Positions 35,139 through 44,173 of a stretch of DNA of 49,493 nucleotides are shown here, piece after piece. The DNA is taken from assembly GCA_945862325.1 (NCBI GenBank), contig CAMAXZ010000030.1, forward strand, positions 1 to 49,493. Reading direction: 5' to 3'. Source of the stretch: Klebsiella pneumoniae (GTDB lineage Bacteria; Myxococcota_A; UBA796; SXON01). Under the pieces are notes generated by a model. The model ran no database searches, was not told the DNA's origin, and saw only the letters and a program-made list of their open reading frames with translations. Position numbers and translations under genes: made by a program. Every line of letters begins with the position of its first letter. The stretch's first letter is position 1.

Positions 35139-37340
35139 ATGCTGCTCGTCCCGCTTTCCCTCGTGTCTGTCGCCCTCGCGTACAACTCCGGCATCACCGG
35201 GTACTCGACCACCGGGTGCACCAGCTGCCACGGCGCGTCCGCGTCGTCGGCCACCACCGTCAGCTTCAGTCACGACGCGGAGGTGGAGCCCGGAGACACC
35301 ATCAGCGTCACCTTTCGGGTGGCGCACGCCACGCAGTCCGCGGCGGGCCTGAACGTGTCGGCGTCGTCCGGCACCCTCACCGCCGGCAGCAACACCCGCG
35401 TCTCGAGCTCGCAAATCACGCACTCGTCGCGGCGCACGATGAGCGCCGGCGCCGTCGACTTCGCGATGTCGTGGACGGCGCCCTCCACGGAGGGCACCGT
35501 CACGCTCTACGGGGCGGGCAACGCGGTCAACGGCAACGGCGGATCGAGCGGAGACGCGTGGAATCGCACGTCGACGACGATCACCGTCTCCGACGGCTGC
35601 GACGACACCGACGGCGACGGCGAGGGCGATCGGTGCGGCGAGGACTGCGACGAGTCGGACGGCACGGTGTACCTCGGCGCGCCGGAGACGTGCGACGGCG
35701 TGGACGACGACTGCGACGGCACGATCGACGAGAGCGCGGTCGACGCCGTGACGCTGTACCGCGACAGTGACGGCGACGGCTACGGCGACGCCTCCGTGTC
35801 GCAGCGGGCGTGCAGCGCCGTGGGCTACGTCACCAACGCCCTCGACTGCGACGACACGGACGCCGCGGTGTCCCCCGACGGGGTCGAGACCTGCGACCGC
35901 GCCGACCAGGACTGCGACGGGAGCGTGGACGAGGACGCCACGGACGCCTCGACGTGGTTCGCCGACACCGACCTCGACGGGTTCGGCGACGACGACGTCA
36001 CGGTGCGCGCCTGCTCGGCGAGCGGCGGCGCTGCGTCCGTCGGCGGCGACTGCGACGACACGCGCTTCGAGGTCAACCCCGACGCCGTCGAGGTCTGCGA
36101 TGCGCGCGACGCCGACGAGGACTGCGACGGGGCGGCCGACGACGCCGACGCGAGCGTGACCGGACTGACGTCCTGGTACTCCGACGCCGACAACGACGGC
36201 TATGGCGACGCGTGGAGCGTGGACGCGTGCGAGCAGCCCACCGGCACGGTGGCGGTCAGCGGCGACTGCGACGACACCTCCACCGCGTTCAACCCCGGCG
36301 CTGTCGAGGTCTGCACGGATCCGACGGACTACAACTGCGACGGCTCGGTCGGCTACGCCGACGACGACGCCGACGGATGGGCGGCGTGCGCCGAGTGCGA
36401 CGACACGGACGACGCGATCTCCCCCGACGCGATCGAGGCCTGCGACGGCGTCGACAACAACTGCGACGGCACGGTGGACGAGGCGACCGCCACCGGGACC
36501 TCCACGTTCTACGCGGACACCGACAACGACGGCTTCGGCGACGCCGCCGTGACCACGGTCGCGTGCAGCGCGCCGGACGGGTACGTCGCGGACGGCACCG
36601 ACTGCTCCGACGCCGATGCCACGGTGTACCCGGGCGCCGCGGAGACCTGGTACGACGGCGTCGATCAGAGCTGCGACGGCAACGACGACGACCAGGACGG
36701 GGACGGGTATGCCCGCGACGCGGACTGCCTCGACACCGACGCCCGCGCGTACCCCGGCGCCGAAGACGCCTGGTACGACGGCCTCGATGCGGACTGTCGC
36801 GGAAACTCCGATTTCGACGCGGACGCCGACGGTCACGACTCCGCCACCTGGGGCGGCGATGACTGCGACGACGCGCGCGCCGACACCTACCCGGATGCGC
36901 CGGACGAGCCCTACGACGGGGTGGTGACCGACTGCGACGACGCGGACGAATTCGACCAGGACGGCGACGGGGCGACCGTGGACGTGGACTGCGACGACGC
37001 GAACTCGGCCGTGCGGCCGGGCGCGCAGGAGACCTGGTACGACGGCGTGGATCAGGATTGCGACGGCAACGACACCGACCAGGACGAAGACGGCGTCGCC
37101 GCCGCCGACGACTGTGACGACACCGACCCCGCGGTTCAGGCGTGCGACACCGGCGACACGGGCGACACCGGAACCACCGACACCGACACCGACACCGAGA
37201 CGCCGAAAGACGACGACGAAGCGGCGGGATGCGGCTGCGCGTCCACTTCGGGCGGAGCGGCGCTCGGCTGGGGCCTGGCCGCGCTCCTCACTTCCTGGCG
37301 AATCGGTCGGTCGCGGGCGAGTCGCCCGGCGCGCGGCTGA
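35139..37340 (+). CDS. MopE-repeat surface protein with CxxCH and MYXO-CTERM-like end
   Basis: A 733-residue exported protein. A short signal (to about 14) is followed by a domain with CTSCH (Cys27, Cys30, His31) and a beta-sandwich (VEPGDTISVTFRVAHATQ), as in 'choice-of-anchor V' domains. From about 150 to 680 there are a dozen or more Cys/Asp repeats of the MopE type, with cores such as DCDDTDAAVSPDGVETCD, DGVDNNCDGTVDE and DTDNDGFGD, expected to bind calcium or copper. A Gly-Asp-Thr linker then leads to the last 30 residues: GCGCAST, a hydrophobic helix and Arg-rich end, the MYXO-CTERM sorting plan. The last 53 nt overlap pgi. Function: surface, metal-binding or adhesive. Confidence 0.88.
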   Translation: MLLVPLSLVSVALAYNSGITGYSTTGCTSCHGASASSATTVSFSHDAEVEPGDTISVTFRVAHATQSAAGLNVSASSGTLTAGSNTRVSSSQITHSSRRTMSAGAVDFAMSWTAPSTEGTVTLYGAGNAVNGNGGSSGDAWNRTSTTITVSDGCDDTDGDGEGDRCGEDCDESDGTVYLGAPETCDGVDDDCDGTIDESAVDAVTLYRDSDGDGYGDASVSQRACSAVGYVTNALDCDDTDAAVSPDGVETCDRADQDCDGSVDEDATDASTWFADTDLDGFGDDDVTVRACSASGGAASVGGDCDDTRFEVNPDAVEVCDARDADEDCDGAADDADASVTGLTSWYSDADNDGYGDAWSVDACEQPTGTVAVSGDCDDTSTAFNPGAVEVCTDPTDYNCDGSVGYADDDADGWAACAECDDTDDAISPDAIEACDGVDNNCDGTVDEATATGTSTFYADTDNDGFGDAAVTTVACSAPDGYVADGTDCSDADATVYPGAAETWYDGVDQSCDGNDDDQDGDGYARDADCLDTDARAYPGAEDAWYDGLDADCRGNSDFDADADGHDSATWGGDDCDDARADTYPDAPDEPYDGVVTDCDDADEFDQDGDGATVDVDCDDANSAVRPGAQETWYDGVDQDCDGNDTDQDEDGVAAADDCDDTDPAVQACDTGDTGDTGTTDTDTDTETPKDDDEAAGCGCASTSGGAALGWGLAALLTSWRIGRSRASRPARG
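35596..37140 (+). repeat. MopE-type Cys/Asp repeat array
   Basis: At the protein level the array repeats a unit of roughly 20-60 residues: D-C-D-D/S-x-D-x(4)-P/Y-G-A-x-E-x-C/W-x-D-G-x-D-x-x-C-D-G-x, alternating with D-x-D-x-D-G-x-G-D. At the DNA level the copies are related but diverged (runs of GACGGC/GACGAC), so this is an old array kept by selection. Confidence 0.8.
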
Positions 37341-38826
37341 CGCCGCGTCCGTTGATGGCGAGCCGGGTCAGGAGGAACCACGCGGTCTCTGCGTCCTCCA
37401 CGAGCGCCCGCGCGCTGACCTCGGCGGCGGTGCGCGGCGTCTCGTCGAGCGCGGCGAGCAGGGGCGCCTTCAGCGCCAGCGCGGCGCCCGCGGCCTTCTT
37501 GCCAGCCTCCACGCCCGGCTGATGGTAGGCGTTCACGCCGATCCGCTCGGCGTAGAGCCCGACGCTCCGCTCGAACAGCGCGACGAGCGCGCCCAGGTGG
37601 AAGGCGTCGATCTGCTCGACGAGCAAGGTGATCGTGCCGCGGCCTTGGGCCTGCAGCGCCTTGCGGGTGCCGAGCAGGAAGCCTTGCAGGAAGTCGCCGC
37701 TGTCGAGGCCGGGCTCGACCTCTTCCGCGCCGTACCACCCGTCGTCGAGCACCCCGATGAACGTGACGAACGTGTCGTCCGGGCCGTCTCGGAGCTGCTG
37801 GACGTAGGCGTGCTGATCCGTCGAGCCCTTGTTGCCGTACACCGTCAGCCCCTGACGCACGCGCGCTCCGGAACGATCGAGCTCCTTCCCCAGGCTCTCC
37901 ATCACCAGCTGCTGGAGGTAGCGCGAGAGCAGCACGAGGCGGTCGCGGTACGGCAGCACCACCATCGCGCGCGCCGCGCGCCCTTCCGTCAGGCGATGCC
38001 ACGCCCAGGCGAGGCGGGCCGCGGGGTTGGCAGCCAAGGAGGGGGCCCGCGTCGCGGCGTCCATGCTGGCCGCCCCGGCCAGGAACGCGTCGACGTCGAC
38101 CCCTTGCAGGAACATCGGGAGGAGGCCGACCGCCGAGCACACGCTCGTGCGCCCGCCGACCCAGTCCCACATCGGGAGGCGCGCGCGCCAGCCCTCCGCG
38201 GCGTGCCAGAGCGCGCTGCCCTCGCCGGTCACCGCGACGGCGTGTGAGTCGAAGTCGACCTCCGCACGGGCGAACGCCGCCTTCGTCTCGACGAGCGCGT
38301 TGCGCGTCTCGGCGGTGCCGCCGGACTTGCTGATGCACACGACGAGCACCCGCTCGAGGTCGAGCGGCCCGAGCAGCCGCGCGAAGCCGTCGGGATCGGT
38401 GTTGTCGAGGAACAGCATGCGCATGCGATCGTCCGGCTCGCCGAGCGCGTCGGCGACGAGCTGCGGGCCGAGCGCGCTGCCGCCGATCCCGAGGATCAAC
38501 GCCGTGTCGAAGCTCCCGCTCCGGTGCACGTCGGACGCGAGCAGGCGGCAGGCCTCGGCCGTGTCGCGGATCTCGCGGCCGAGCCCGTTCGGCGCCCGAT
38601 CGGGGTCACGGAGCCAGTAGTGCCCGACCTGGCGCCCTTCGTCGGGGTTGGCGACCGCGCCGGCCTCGAGGGCGGCCATCGCGGCGAACGCGGGCGCCCA
38701 GGTCGCCTCGTCCGCGGCGAGGGCCCGCAGGAGCCCTCCGGCGACGGGAACGCCCGAGAGATCGAGGAGGAAGCCGAGGTCGTCGTCGCGCCACGCGGCG
38801 TCGGACAGTTCGTTGATGCCTGCCAT
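37288..38826 (-). CDS. pgi: Glucose-6-phosphate isomerase
   Basis: A 512-residue phosphoglucose isomerase interconverting glucose-6-phosphate and fructose-6-phosphate. Motifs: LGIGGSALGPQLV near residue 110, the phosphate-binding CISKSGGTAETR, the GGRTSVCSAVG loop, QQLVMESLGKELDRSG (catalytic Glu), YGNKGSTDQHAYVQQL (catalytic His) and a Lys in the C-terminal block GVEAGKKAAG. The length is in the normal range. A GGAG site and a TACGGA element precede ATG 38826. The 3' end overlaps the convergent MopE-repeat gene by 53 nt, so the last 17 codons of pgi are antisense to the membrane anchor of that protein. Confidence 0.95.
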   Translation of the reverse strand: MAGINELSDAAWRDDDLGFLLDLSGVPVAGGLLRALAADEATWAPAFAAMAALEAGAVANPDEGRQVGHYWLRDPDRAPNGLGREIRDTAEACRLLASDVHRSGSFDTALILGIGGSALGPQLVADALGEPDDRMRMLFLDNTDPDGFARLLGPLDLERVLVVCISKSGGTAETRNALVETKAAFARAEVDFDSHAVAVTGEGSALWHAAEGWRARLPMWDWVGGRTSVCSAVGLLPMFLQGVDVDAFLAGAASMDAATRAPSLAANPAARLAWAWHRLTEGRAARAMVVLPYRDRLVLLSRYLQQLVMESLGKELDRSGARVRQGLTVYGNKGSTDQHAYVQQLRDGPDDTFVTFIGVLDDGWYGAEEVEPGLDSGDFLQGFLLGTRKALQAQGRGTITLLVEQIDAFHLGALVALFERSVGLYAERIGVNAYHQPGVEAGKKAAGAALALKAPLLAALDETPRTAAEVSARALVEDAETAWFLLTRLAINGRGVSRAPGDSPATDRFARK

Positions 38827-38847
38827 GCGGGCTCCGGGGTGGTGGTG

Positions 38848-38853
38848 TCCGTA
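38848..38853 (-). promoter_or_regulatory. -10-like element of pgi
   Basis: Reading leftward, GATACGGA gives TACGGA ending 21 nt before the ATG at 38826, followed by a CCGGAGC ribosome binding site. Confidence 0.35.
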
Positions 38854-38902
38854 TCGCGCTCGGCGGACGCCGGCGGGCCGAGCGGGTCCGGGCGACTGGG
38901 GC

Positions 38903-38908
38903 TACGAT
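38903..38908 (+). promoter_or_regulatory. -10-like element of the Asp-Thr lipoprotein gene
   Basis: GCTACGAT places TACGAT 18 nt before the ATG at 38927, with GGAGGAG as ribosome binding site. Confidence 0.5.
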
Positions 38909-38926
38909 GGACGGCGGAGGAGCCGC

Positions 38927-39580
<654 letters not shown>

Positions 39581-39591
39581 GGTGTCGGCCG

Positions 39592-41298
39592 TCAGCGGCG
39601 CCTGCACGCCCTGCGCGCGGCCTCGCACGTCACGTACGCGGTCTCTCCGGGCTCGAGCCGAATCGTGCCCCACGGGCGCTCGAAGCCTCCCGGGAACTTC
39701 GCCAGGATGACCCACGCGCCCGGGGGCACGAGCGCCGGGCCGAAGCTGTTCACCCCGTTGGTGAGGCGAATCCGCTCGGCGTCGCCGCTGACCTCGACGC
39801 GCGCGTAGGCTTCGCCGCTCGGCGCGCGTCCGTGGGGCGCGGCGTCGGTGCGTGAGGCGGTCGCGTCGGCTTTGGCGGTCGCGTCGGCTTTGGCGGTCGC
39901 GTCGGCTTCGGCGGGCGTCGCGGCCTTCGGGGGCGCCGGGTCGGGGTCCCCTTTCGGTTCGACCGCGAGGGGCAGGGGCGCTTCCGGCGTGGCGTTCGGT
40001 GGCGGCGCGGTGGGACGGGCCAGCGGGGCGCTCGTGACGGGGACCGCGGGCACGTCGGCAGACGCCGACGGGGCGGGGGACGGGGCGAGGGTGGCCGGCG
40101 CCGCGTCGGGCGCCGTCGCCACCTCCGCCGTGCGGGAGTCGGCGGGGCCGCGCAGGGTCCAGGCGCCGACGCCGATCGCCACCGCCCCGACCGCAGCGAT
40201 GGCCACGGCGCTGGCCGAGACCACCGCGACGATCGCCACGGTGCTCCAGGAGGGGCCGGACGCCTGGGGTGGCACGGTCGGAAGTGGCGCCTGTGTCGCC
40301 GCGGCGGTGTGCCGCGGCACGTGCGTCGGCGTCCCGGCGGCGGGCGGAGGCAGCGTTGGGTTCGATGGCGCACCGAGCGCCGACGATCGAGGCGCGACGC
40401 TCGACCCGTCCGCCGAGATCCAGGTCTCGGGGCGTCGCGGCGACTCCGGGGGCCGTCGCGGGCGCACCGCGGTGCCGTTGAGCACCTCGAGCAGCGCTTC
40501 GCAGTCGGCGATCCGCTCGGCGGGGTCGATCGCCATGGCCCCCCGGATCGCCGCGCGCAGGCGCTCGGGGAGATCGGGAGCGACCTCGTCGATCGAGGGG
40601 TAGCGGCCCATCGCGACCGCCGCGATGATGTCGTACAGGCTGTCGCCGTCGAACGCCCGGCGCCCCGTCGTCATCTCGTAGAGGATGCACCCGAGCGCGA
40701 ACACGTCCGCGCGGGCGTCGACCGACTTCGCGTTCTTCCACTGCTCGGGCGCCATGTACGAGGGCGTGCCCATGCCGACGCCGGTGGCCGTCACGTGCGG
40801 GCTGCTCTCTTCGTGAAGCGCCTTCGCGAGGCCGAAATCGGCGACCTTGGGGATGAACCCGTCCTCCGTGCGCTGCAGCAGCACGTTGGCGGGCTTCAGG
40901 TCGCGGTGGATCATCCCCTCGCGGTGCGCACGCGCGACGCCGGCGACGATGCCGCGGAACAAGCGCTCGGCCTCGTCCAGCGACAAACGACGTTCCCTGA
41001 GGAGATCGTCGAGCGAGCGGCCGTCGACGTACTCCATCACCAAGCCGGGGGCGCCGTCGATGTCGACGATGTCGGTGACCGAAACGACGTTCGGGTGTCG
41101 GAGGGACGCTTGCAGGCGCCCTTCCTGGCTCAGCCTCGAACGGAGCGAGGCGGAGGCGACCTTGAGGACCTTGAGCGCGTGTTGGCTGCCGAGCGCGCCG
41201 TGGCGCACGAGGTACACCGTCGCCATGCCGCCGTCGCCGAGCGTGCGCTCGACGACGTAGCGCTCGAGGGTGGCGCCGGGGGCGATCATCGTCCGCAT
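39592..41298 (-). CDS. Ser/Thr protein kinase with transmembrane and PEGA-like end
   Basis: A 568-residue Hanks-type kinase. Kinase core (about 12-270): LGDGGMATVY (Gly loop), ALKVLK (Lys), HRDLKPANVLL (catalytic Asp), VADFGLAKA (DFG) and GTPSYMAPEQW, with the activation segment intact, so it should be active. A Pro-rich juxtamembrane region, one membrane helix (about 355-385), an Ala/Pro-rich periplasmic stretch with an 18-nt DNA repeat coding for AKADAT, and a final 70-residue PEGA-like beta domain follow. The start is ATG 41298; a second ATG is 9 nt later. It begins 31 nt after the CobW-type gene, on the same strand, so it is likely its operon partner. Confidence 0.92.
   Translation of the reverse strand: MRTMIAPGATLERYVVERTLGDGGMATVYLVRHGALGSQHALKVLKVASASLRSRLSQEGRLQASLRHPNVVSVTDIVDIDGAPGLVMEYVDGRSLDDLLRERRLSLDEAERLFRGIVAGVARAHREGMIHRDLKPANVLLQRTEDGFIPKVADFGLAKALHEESSPHVTATGVGMGTPSYMAPEQWKNAKSVDARADVFALGCILYEMTTGRRAFDGDSLYDIIAAVAMGRYPSIDEVAPDLPERLRAAIRGAMAIDPAERIADCEALLEVLNGTAVRPRRPPESPRRPETWISADGSSVAPRSSALGAPSNPTLPPPAAGTPTHVPRHTAAATQAPLPTVPPQASGPSWSTVAIVAVVSASAVAIAAVGAVAIGVGAWTLRGPADSRTAEVATAPDAAPATLAPSPAPSASADVPAVPVTSAPLARPTAPPPNATPEAPLPLAVEPKGDPDPAPPKAATPAEADATAKADATAKADATASRTDAAPHGRAPSGEAYARVEVSGDAERIRLTNGVNSFGPALVPPGAWVILAKFPGGFERPWGTIRLEPGETAYVTCEAARRACRRR
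39856..39909 (-). repeat. Three 18-nt tandem copies in the kinase linker
   Basis: Three direct copies of an 18-nt unit beginning GGCGGTCGCGTCGGCTTT on the + strand, the third with one change. They encode AKADAT repeats on the minus strand between the membrane helix and the PEGA-like domain. Confidence 0.9.
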
Positions 41299-41329
41299 CT
41301 TGTCACGCCGCGCGCCCGACGGCCAGACG

Positions 41330-42607
41330 TCACGACGCGCCGCGTACGATCCGAATCGTCGTGACACCCTTGACGTTCGCGCACGCGGACGAGCCTGGCG
41401 CGACGAGCACCCGGAACGGCCCTCCCTGCGTGTCGGGTACCGTGTACGCGAGCCACGCCGCCTCGCCCGCGACGAGCTCGCTCGGGCCTGCCACCATCCC
41501 GTCGCTCGCGACGAGGACGAAGCGATCGCCCGCGCGCGGCGCGGCGAGGGCGAGCACCTCGGCGAGCGGCACGGCGGGGCCCGCGCGTCCGGGCACCTTC
41601 CCGCCGACGTCGGCGATCCGGCCCGGCAGGCCGTCGAGCGCGCGGGCGTCGAGCAGGAGGCCCACGCCGTCGGCGTCGAGCAGCCGCACCTGGGGCCCGG
41701 GCGCGCGCGTGTCGGCTTCCATGCGCGCGGCGTGGAGCGCGGCGTCGACGCGATCGAGGGTGCCGGCATCGTCGGCGATCGCGTCGGCCCGGCTGTCTCG
41801 ACGGTATGCGGTGGGCGCGACGCTCAGTCGACCGCCGGCCCAATCCACGCGCACGTGTCCGATGTCGCCCTCGAAGAGCCCCTTGAAGCGGAGGAGGGCC
41901 GGGTCTTGAACGGCGTCACGGAGGCGGTCCCACGCGAAGCGCGCGCCGCGCGGGAAGACCCAGGAGCGGGCGACCGCGTGGGTGTGGCCGTGGTGCGCGT
42001 GCGCGTCGGGCTCGCGGGCCTCGCCGCTCATCGCGCGCGCGGGGAGGGTGTCCCACGTCGGGAGCTCGGCGAGCCGCCCGTGAACGACCTCGAGGCGCTC
42101 GGCCGGGCCGGGCCAGAGGGCGTCGGCCACGGCGTGGAAGCGGGCGAGGCCCTCCACGCTGGCGAGGTCCACCCGATTGGCGACGAGCACGTCGGCGGCG
42201 TCGAGCTGCTCGAGCAACCCCTCGGGCGGGGCGAGCAAAAGGTTTGGATCGACCAACACGATGACCGGTTGGACCCTGACCTGGGCCGCGAGGGGCCCCC
42301 GCGTGAGCATGTCGACCACGTCCTGAGGCCGCGCGAGGCCGCTCGGCTCGATGAACACGCGGTCTGGGCGTTGCGACTCGAGGAGGCCGAGCACCGCGGG
42401 CACGAGGCCCGCGGGCGCCGTACAACACACGCATCCCCCCGGGATGTCGACCACACCGTCGCCGCCGAGCAGCGTCGCGTCGATGCGCGCGTCGCCGAAG
42501 TCGTTGACGACCACCGCGCTCCGCCCCGGAAGTCGCGCGACGAGATCGAGCAACATCGTCGTCTTTCCGGCACCGAGCCAACCGCTCACGACGTGTACGG
42601 GCGTCAT
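41330..42607 (-). CDS. CobW/COG0523 GTPase with an extra molybdopterin-oxidoreductase-like C-terminal domain
   Basis: A 425-residue protein. The first 210 residues are a G3E-family metallochaperone GTPase: P-loop GWLGAGKT (9-16), the CxCC metal motif in GGCVCC (59-62), IEPSGLARP (Walker B area), and NRVD (144-147) for guanine. A histidine cluster HAHHGHTH (203-210) is a likely metal (zinc) reservoir. Residues about 215-280 are the usual CobW_C domain (WVFPRGARFAWDRL). The last 120 residues (about 305-425) resemble the molybdopterin-binding fold of sulfite-oxidase-type proteins: VPLAEVLALAAP, VLVASDGMVAG, PFRVLVAPGSSACANVKGV. This extra domain is unusual. ATG overlaps the upstream stop (ATGA). 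Confidence 0.85.
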   Translation of the reverse strand: MTPVHVVSGWLGAGKTTMLLDLVARLPGRSAVVVNDFGDARIDATLLGGDGVVDIPGGCVCCTAPAGLVPAVLGLLESQRPDRVFIEPSGLARPQDVVDMLTRGPLAAQVRVQPVIVLVDPNLLLAPPEGLLEQLDAADVLVANRVDLASVEGLARFHAVADALWPGPAERLEVVHGRLAELPTWDTLPARAMSGEAREPDAHAHHGHTHAVARSWVFPRGARFAWDRLRDAVQDPALLRFKGLFEGDIGHVRVDWAGGRLSVAPTAYRRDSRADAIADDAGTLDRVDAALHAARMEADTRAPGPQVRLLDADGVGLLLDARALDGLPGRIADVGGKVPGRAGPAVPLAEVLALAAPRAGDRFVLVASDGMVAGPSELVAGEAAWLAYTVPDTQGGPFRVLVAPGSSACANVKGVTTIRIVRGAS

Positions 42608-43638
42608 GTCGGTGCGGTGTCCACCCAACGGAGCACCCGCTCCACGTCGGCCCACCGCGTCATCTTGCCGTCGGCGCCGAGCAGGGTGATGACGAGACGC
42701 CGGCCGGTGGCGGTGTGGATCAACGTGGTGAAGCAGTACCGGGCGGTGTCGGTGTACCCGGTCTTGGCGGCGAGGACGTCGAGGTCGTCGCGCCCGATGA
42801 TGCGCGCCGTACTGAACAGGCGGCGGGCGTTCTGGTGGTTGGAGCGGTACACGTCCCAGTGGGGCGCGCTGGCCACCGGCGCGAGCACCGGATTCGCGGC
42901 CAGCGCGACCGTGGCGCGCGCGAGGTCGCGCGCGGTGGAGAGGTTCTCGTCCTCGAGGCCGGAAGGATCGGACCACGCGCTGTTCGTCATCGCGAGGTCG
43001 GCGCTGATCGTGTTCATCCGCTCGACCAGCTCGTCCACGCCGACCCCCGCCGCCGCCGCGAGGGCGTACGCGCCGCGGTTGTCGCTCGCGACGAGGGCGG
43101 CGCCGACGGCGTCCCAGCCCGTCAGGCAGTCCCCGGTGGACAGGCGGCTCCGGGCACCGGACCGGGTCGGATACTGCTCCGCTCCGATGCAGAATTCACG
43201 GTCCAAGGTGGGTTCGAGGCTGTACATCGCGAGCGACGCCACGACCTTCGTGAGCGAGGCGACCGGGCGTACGACGTCCGCGTTGCGCGCGACGAGCACC
43301 TCGCCGGCGTCGAGGTCGTAGACGAACGCCGAGCGAGACTTCAGGTGCGGCGACGTGTGGTGGCGGGGCGCGCCGTCCATCATGCCGACCGCGGCGAGAT
43401 CCGGCGTGGCGGGCGTGGCCCACAGCGGGGGCGTCCAGTCGGCCGCCTGCGCCGGCGTCGACGCGTCCGCGCTCGCCGCCGCGGCGCCGGCGTGGCCCAA
43501 CACCGCCGCGGCCGGGACGATCGCCCCGACGGCCTGCGCGGTCGCCCACGTCGAGTCCGAGAGCGCCGCGACGCGCACGCACACGGCGCCCAGCGCGAGC
43601 ACCGGGAGCGTGACGAACAGCCGGACGAACGACCTCAC
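42604..43638 (-). CDS. D-alanyl-D-alanine carboxypeptidase (peptidase S11)
   Basis: A 344-residue exported penicillin-binding protein. The three active-site motifs are present: S-x-x-K as SLTK (Ser128, Lys131), S-x-N as SDN (Ser185-Asn187) and KTG (292-294). It removes the terminal D-Ala of peptidoglycan side chains. GTG 43638 is favoured: GGGGGG stands 9 nt before it, a signal sequence (MRSFVRLFVTLPVLALGA) follows, and a TTGACA-type promoter sits upstream. An in-frame TTG at 43665 lies inside the predicted -10, so it is less likely. The following GTPase gene starts in its stop codon, which links the two. An Ala-rich segment of about 50 residues separates signal and catalytic domain. Confidence 0.88.
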   Translation of the reverse strand: MRSFVRLFVTLPVLALGAVCVRVAALSDSTWATAQAVGAIVPAAAVLGHAGAAAASADASTPAQAADWTPPLWATPATPDLAAVGMMDGAPRHHTSPHLKSRSAFVYDLDAGEVLVARNADVVRPVASLTKVVASLAMYSLEPTLDREFCIGAEQYPTRSGARSRLSTGDCLTGWDAVGAALVASDNRGAYALAAAAGVGVDELVERMNTISADLAMTNSAWSDPSGLEDENLSTARDLARATVALAANPVLAPVASAPHWDVYRSNHQNARRLFSTARIIGRDDLDVLAAKTGYTDTARYCFTTLIHTATGRRLVITLLGADGKMTRWADVERVLRWVDTAPT

Positions 43639-43659
43639 GTTGCAGAACCCCCCACGAGC

Positions 43660-43688
43660 ATCCAATCACGGAGCTGTTGGGGTGTCAA
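43660..43688 (-). promoter_or_regulatory. Promoter of the carboxypeptidase-CobW-kinase operon
   Basis: Reading leftward, TTGACA at 43688-43683 and TTGGAT at 43665-43660 are separated by 17 nt. This is the only consensus TTGACA in an intergenic region of the window that I noticed. Transcription would start in the run before the GTG at 43638, giving a short leader with GGGGGG. Confidence 0.5.
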
Positions 43689-43711
43689 GAGAATCCGCGC
43701 GCGGCGCGGGT

Positions 43712-44173
43712 TCAGTTCTTCGGCGCGCGGGCGGCGACGATGGCGCCGCGGAGCTCGCTCACGTCGATCCGCGCCGGCGGCGCCGCGCCGTCGGCGAACG
43801 TGAGCCCGGAGAGGTCGCGCACGCCGACGCCGTCTCGGACCCGGAACCAGCCCTGCGCGAGGCCCGTCACCCGGCCCTCGGTCAAGAACACCACCACGTC
43901 GTCGCCCGTCTTCGGCTCGGGGCTGCCCGCGACGGTCATGCAGAGGTTCTGCTCCGGCACGCAGCCGCCGAGGGTCCACACGTCCATGTCGGGCCCGTCG
44001 TCGTCGGCGTCGATCCGCGCGAGCGTCCAGATGCGGCCCGAACGGATCACGCCCTCGGTGGAGACGACCTTGCCGGCGAGCGCGTAGTCGCTGCGGGCGG
44101 CGAGCTCCGCGAGCTCGGAGGGGCGGGCGAACGTGGTCGCGAAGGCGGTGCTGGCGAACAGGGCGGCGATCAT
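43712..44173 (-). CDS. Small exported protein of unknown function
   Basis: A 153-residue protein with a short signal (MIAALFASTAFA) followed by a compact beta domain (ALAGKVVSTEGVIRSG, VFLTEGRVTGLAQGWFRV). Two Cys in LGGCVPEQNLCM could pair. Some resemblance to small secreted beta-barrel domains, but no family recognised. The ATG overlaps the stop of the upstream matrixin gene (ATGA), so it is translated with that metallopeptidase and may be its inhibitor or partner; this is inference from position only. Confidence 0.65.
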   Translation of the reverse strand: MIAALFASTAFATTFARPSELAELAARSDYALAGKVVSTEGVIRSGRIWTLARIDADDDGPDMDVWTLGGCVPEQNLCMTVAGSPEPKTGDDVVVFLTEGRVTGLAQGWFRVRDGVGVRDLSGLTFADGAAPPARIDVSELRGAIVAARAPKN

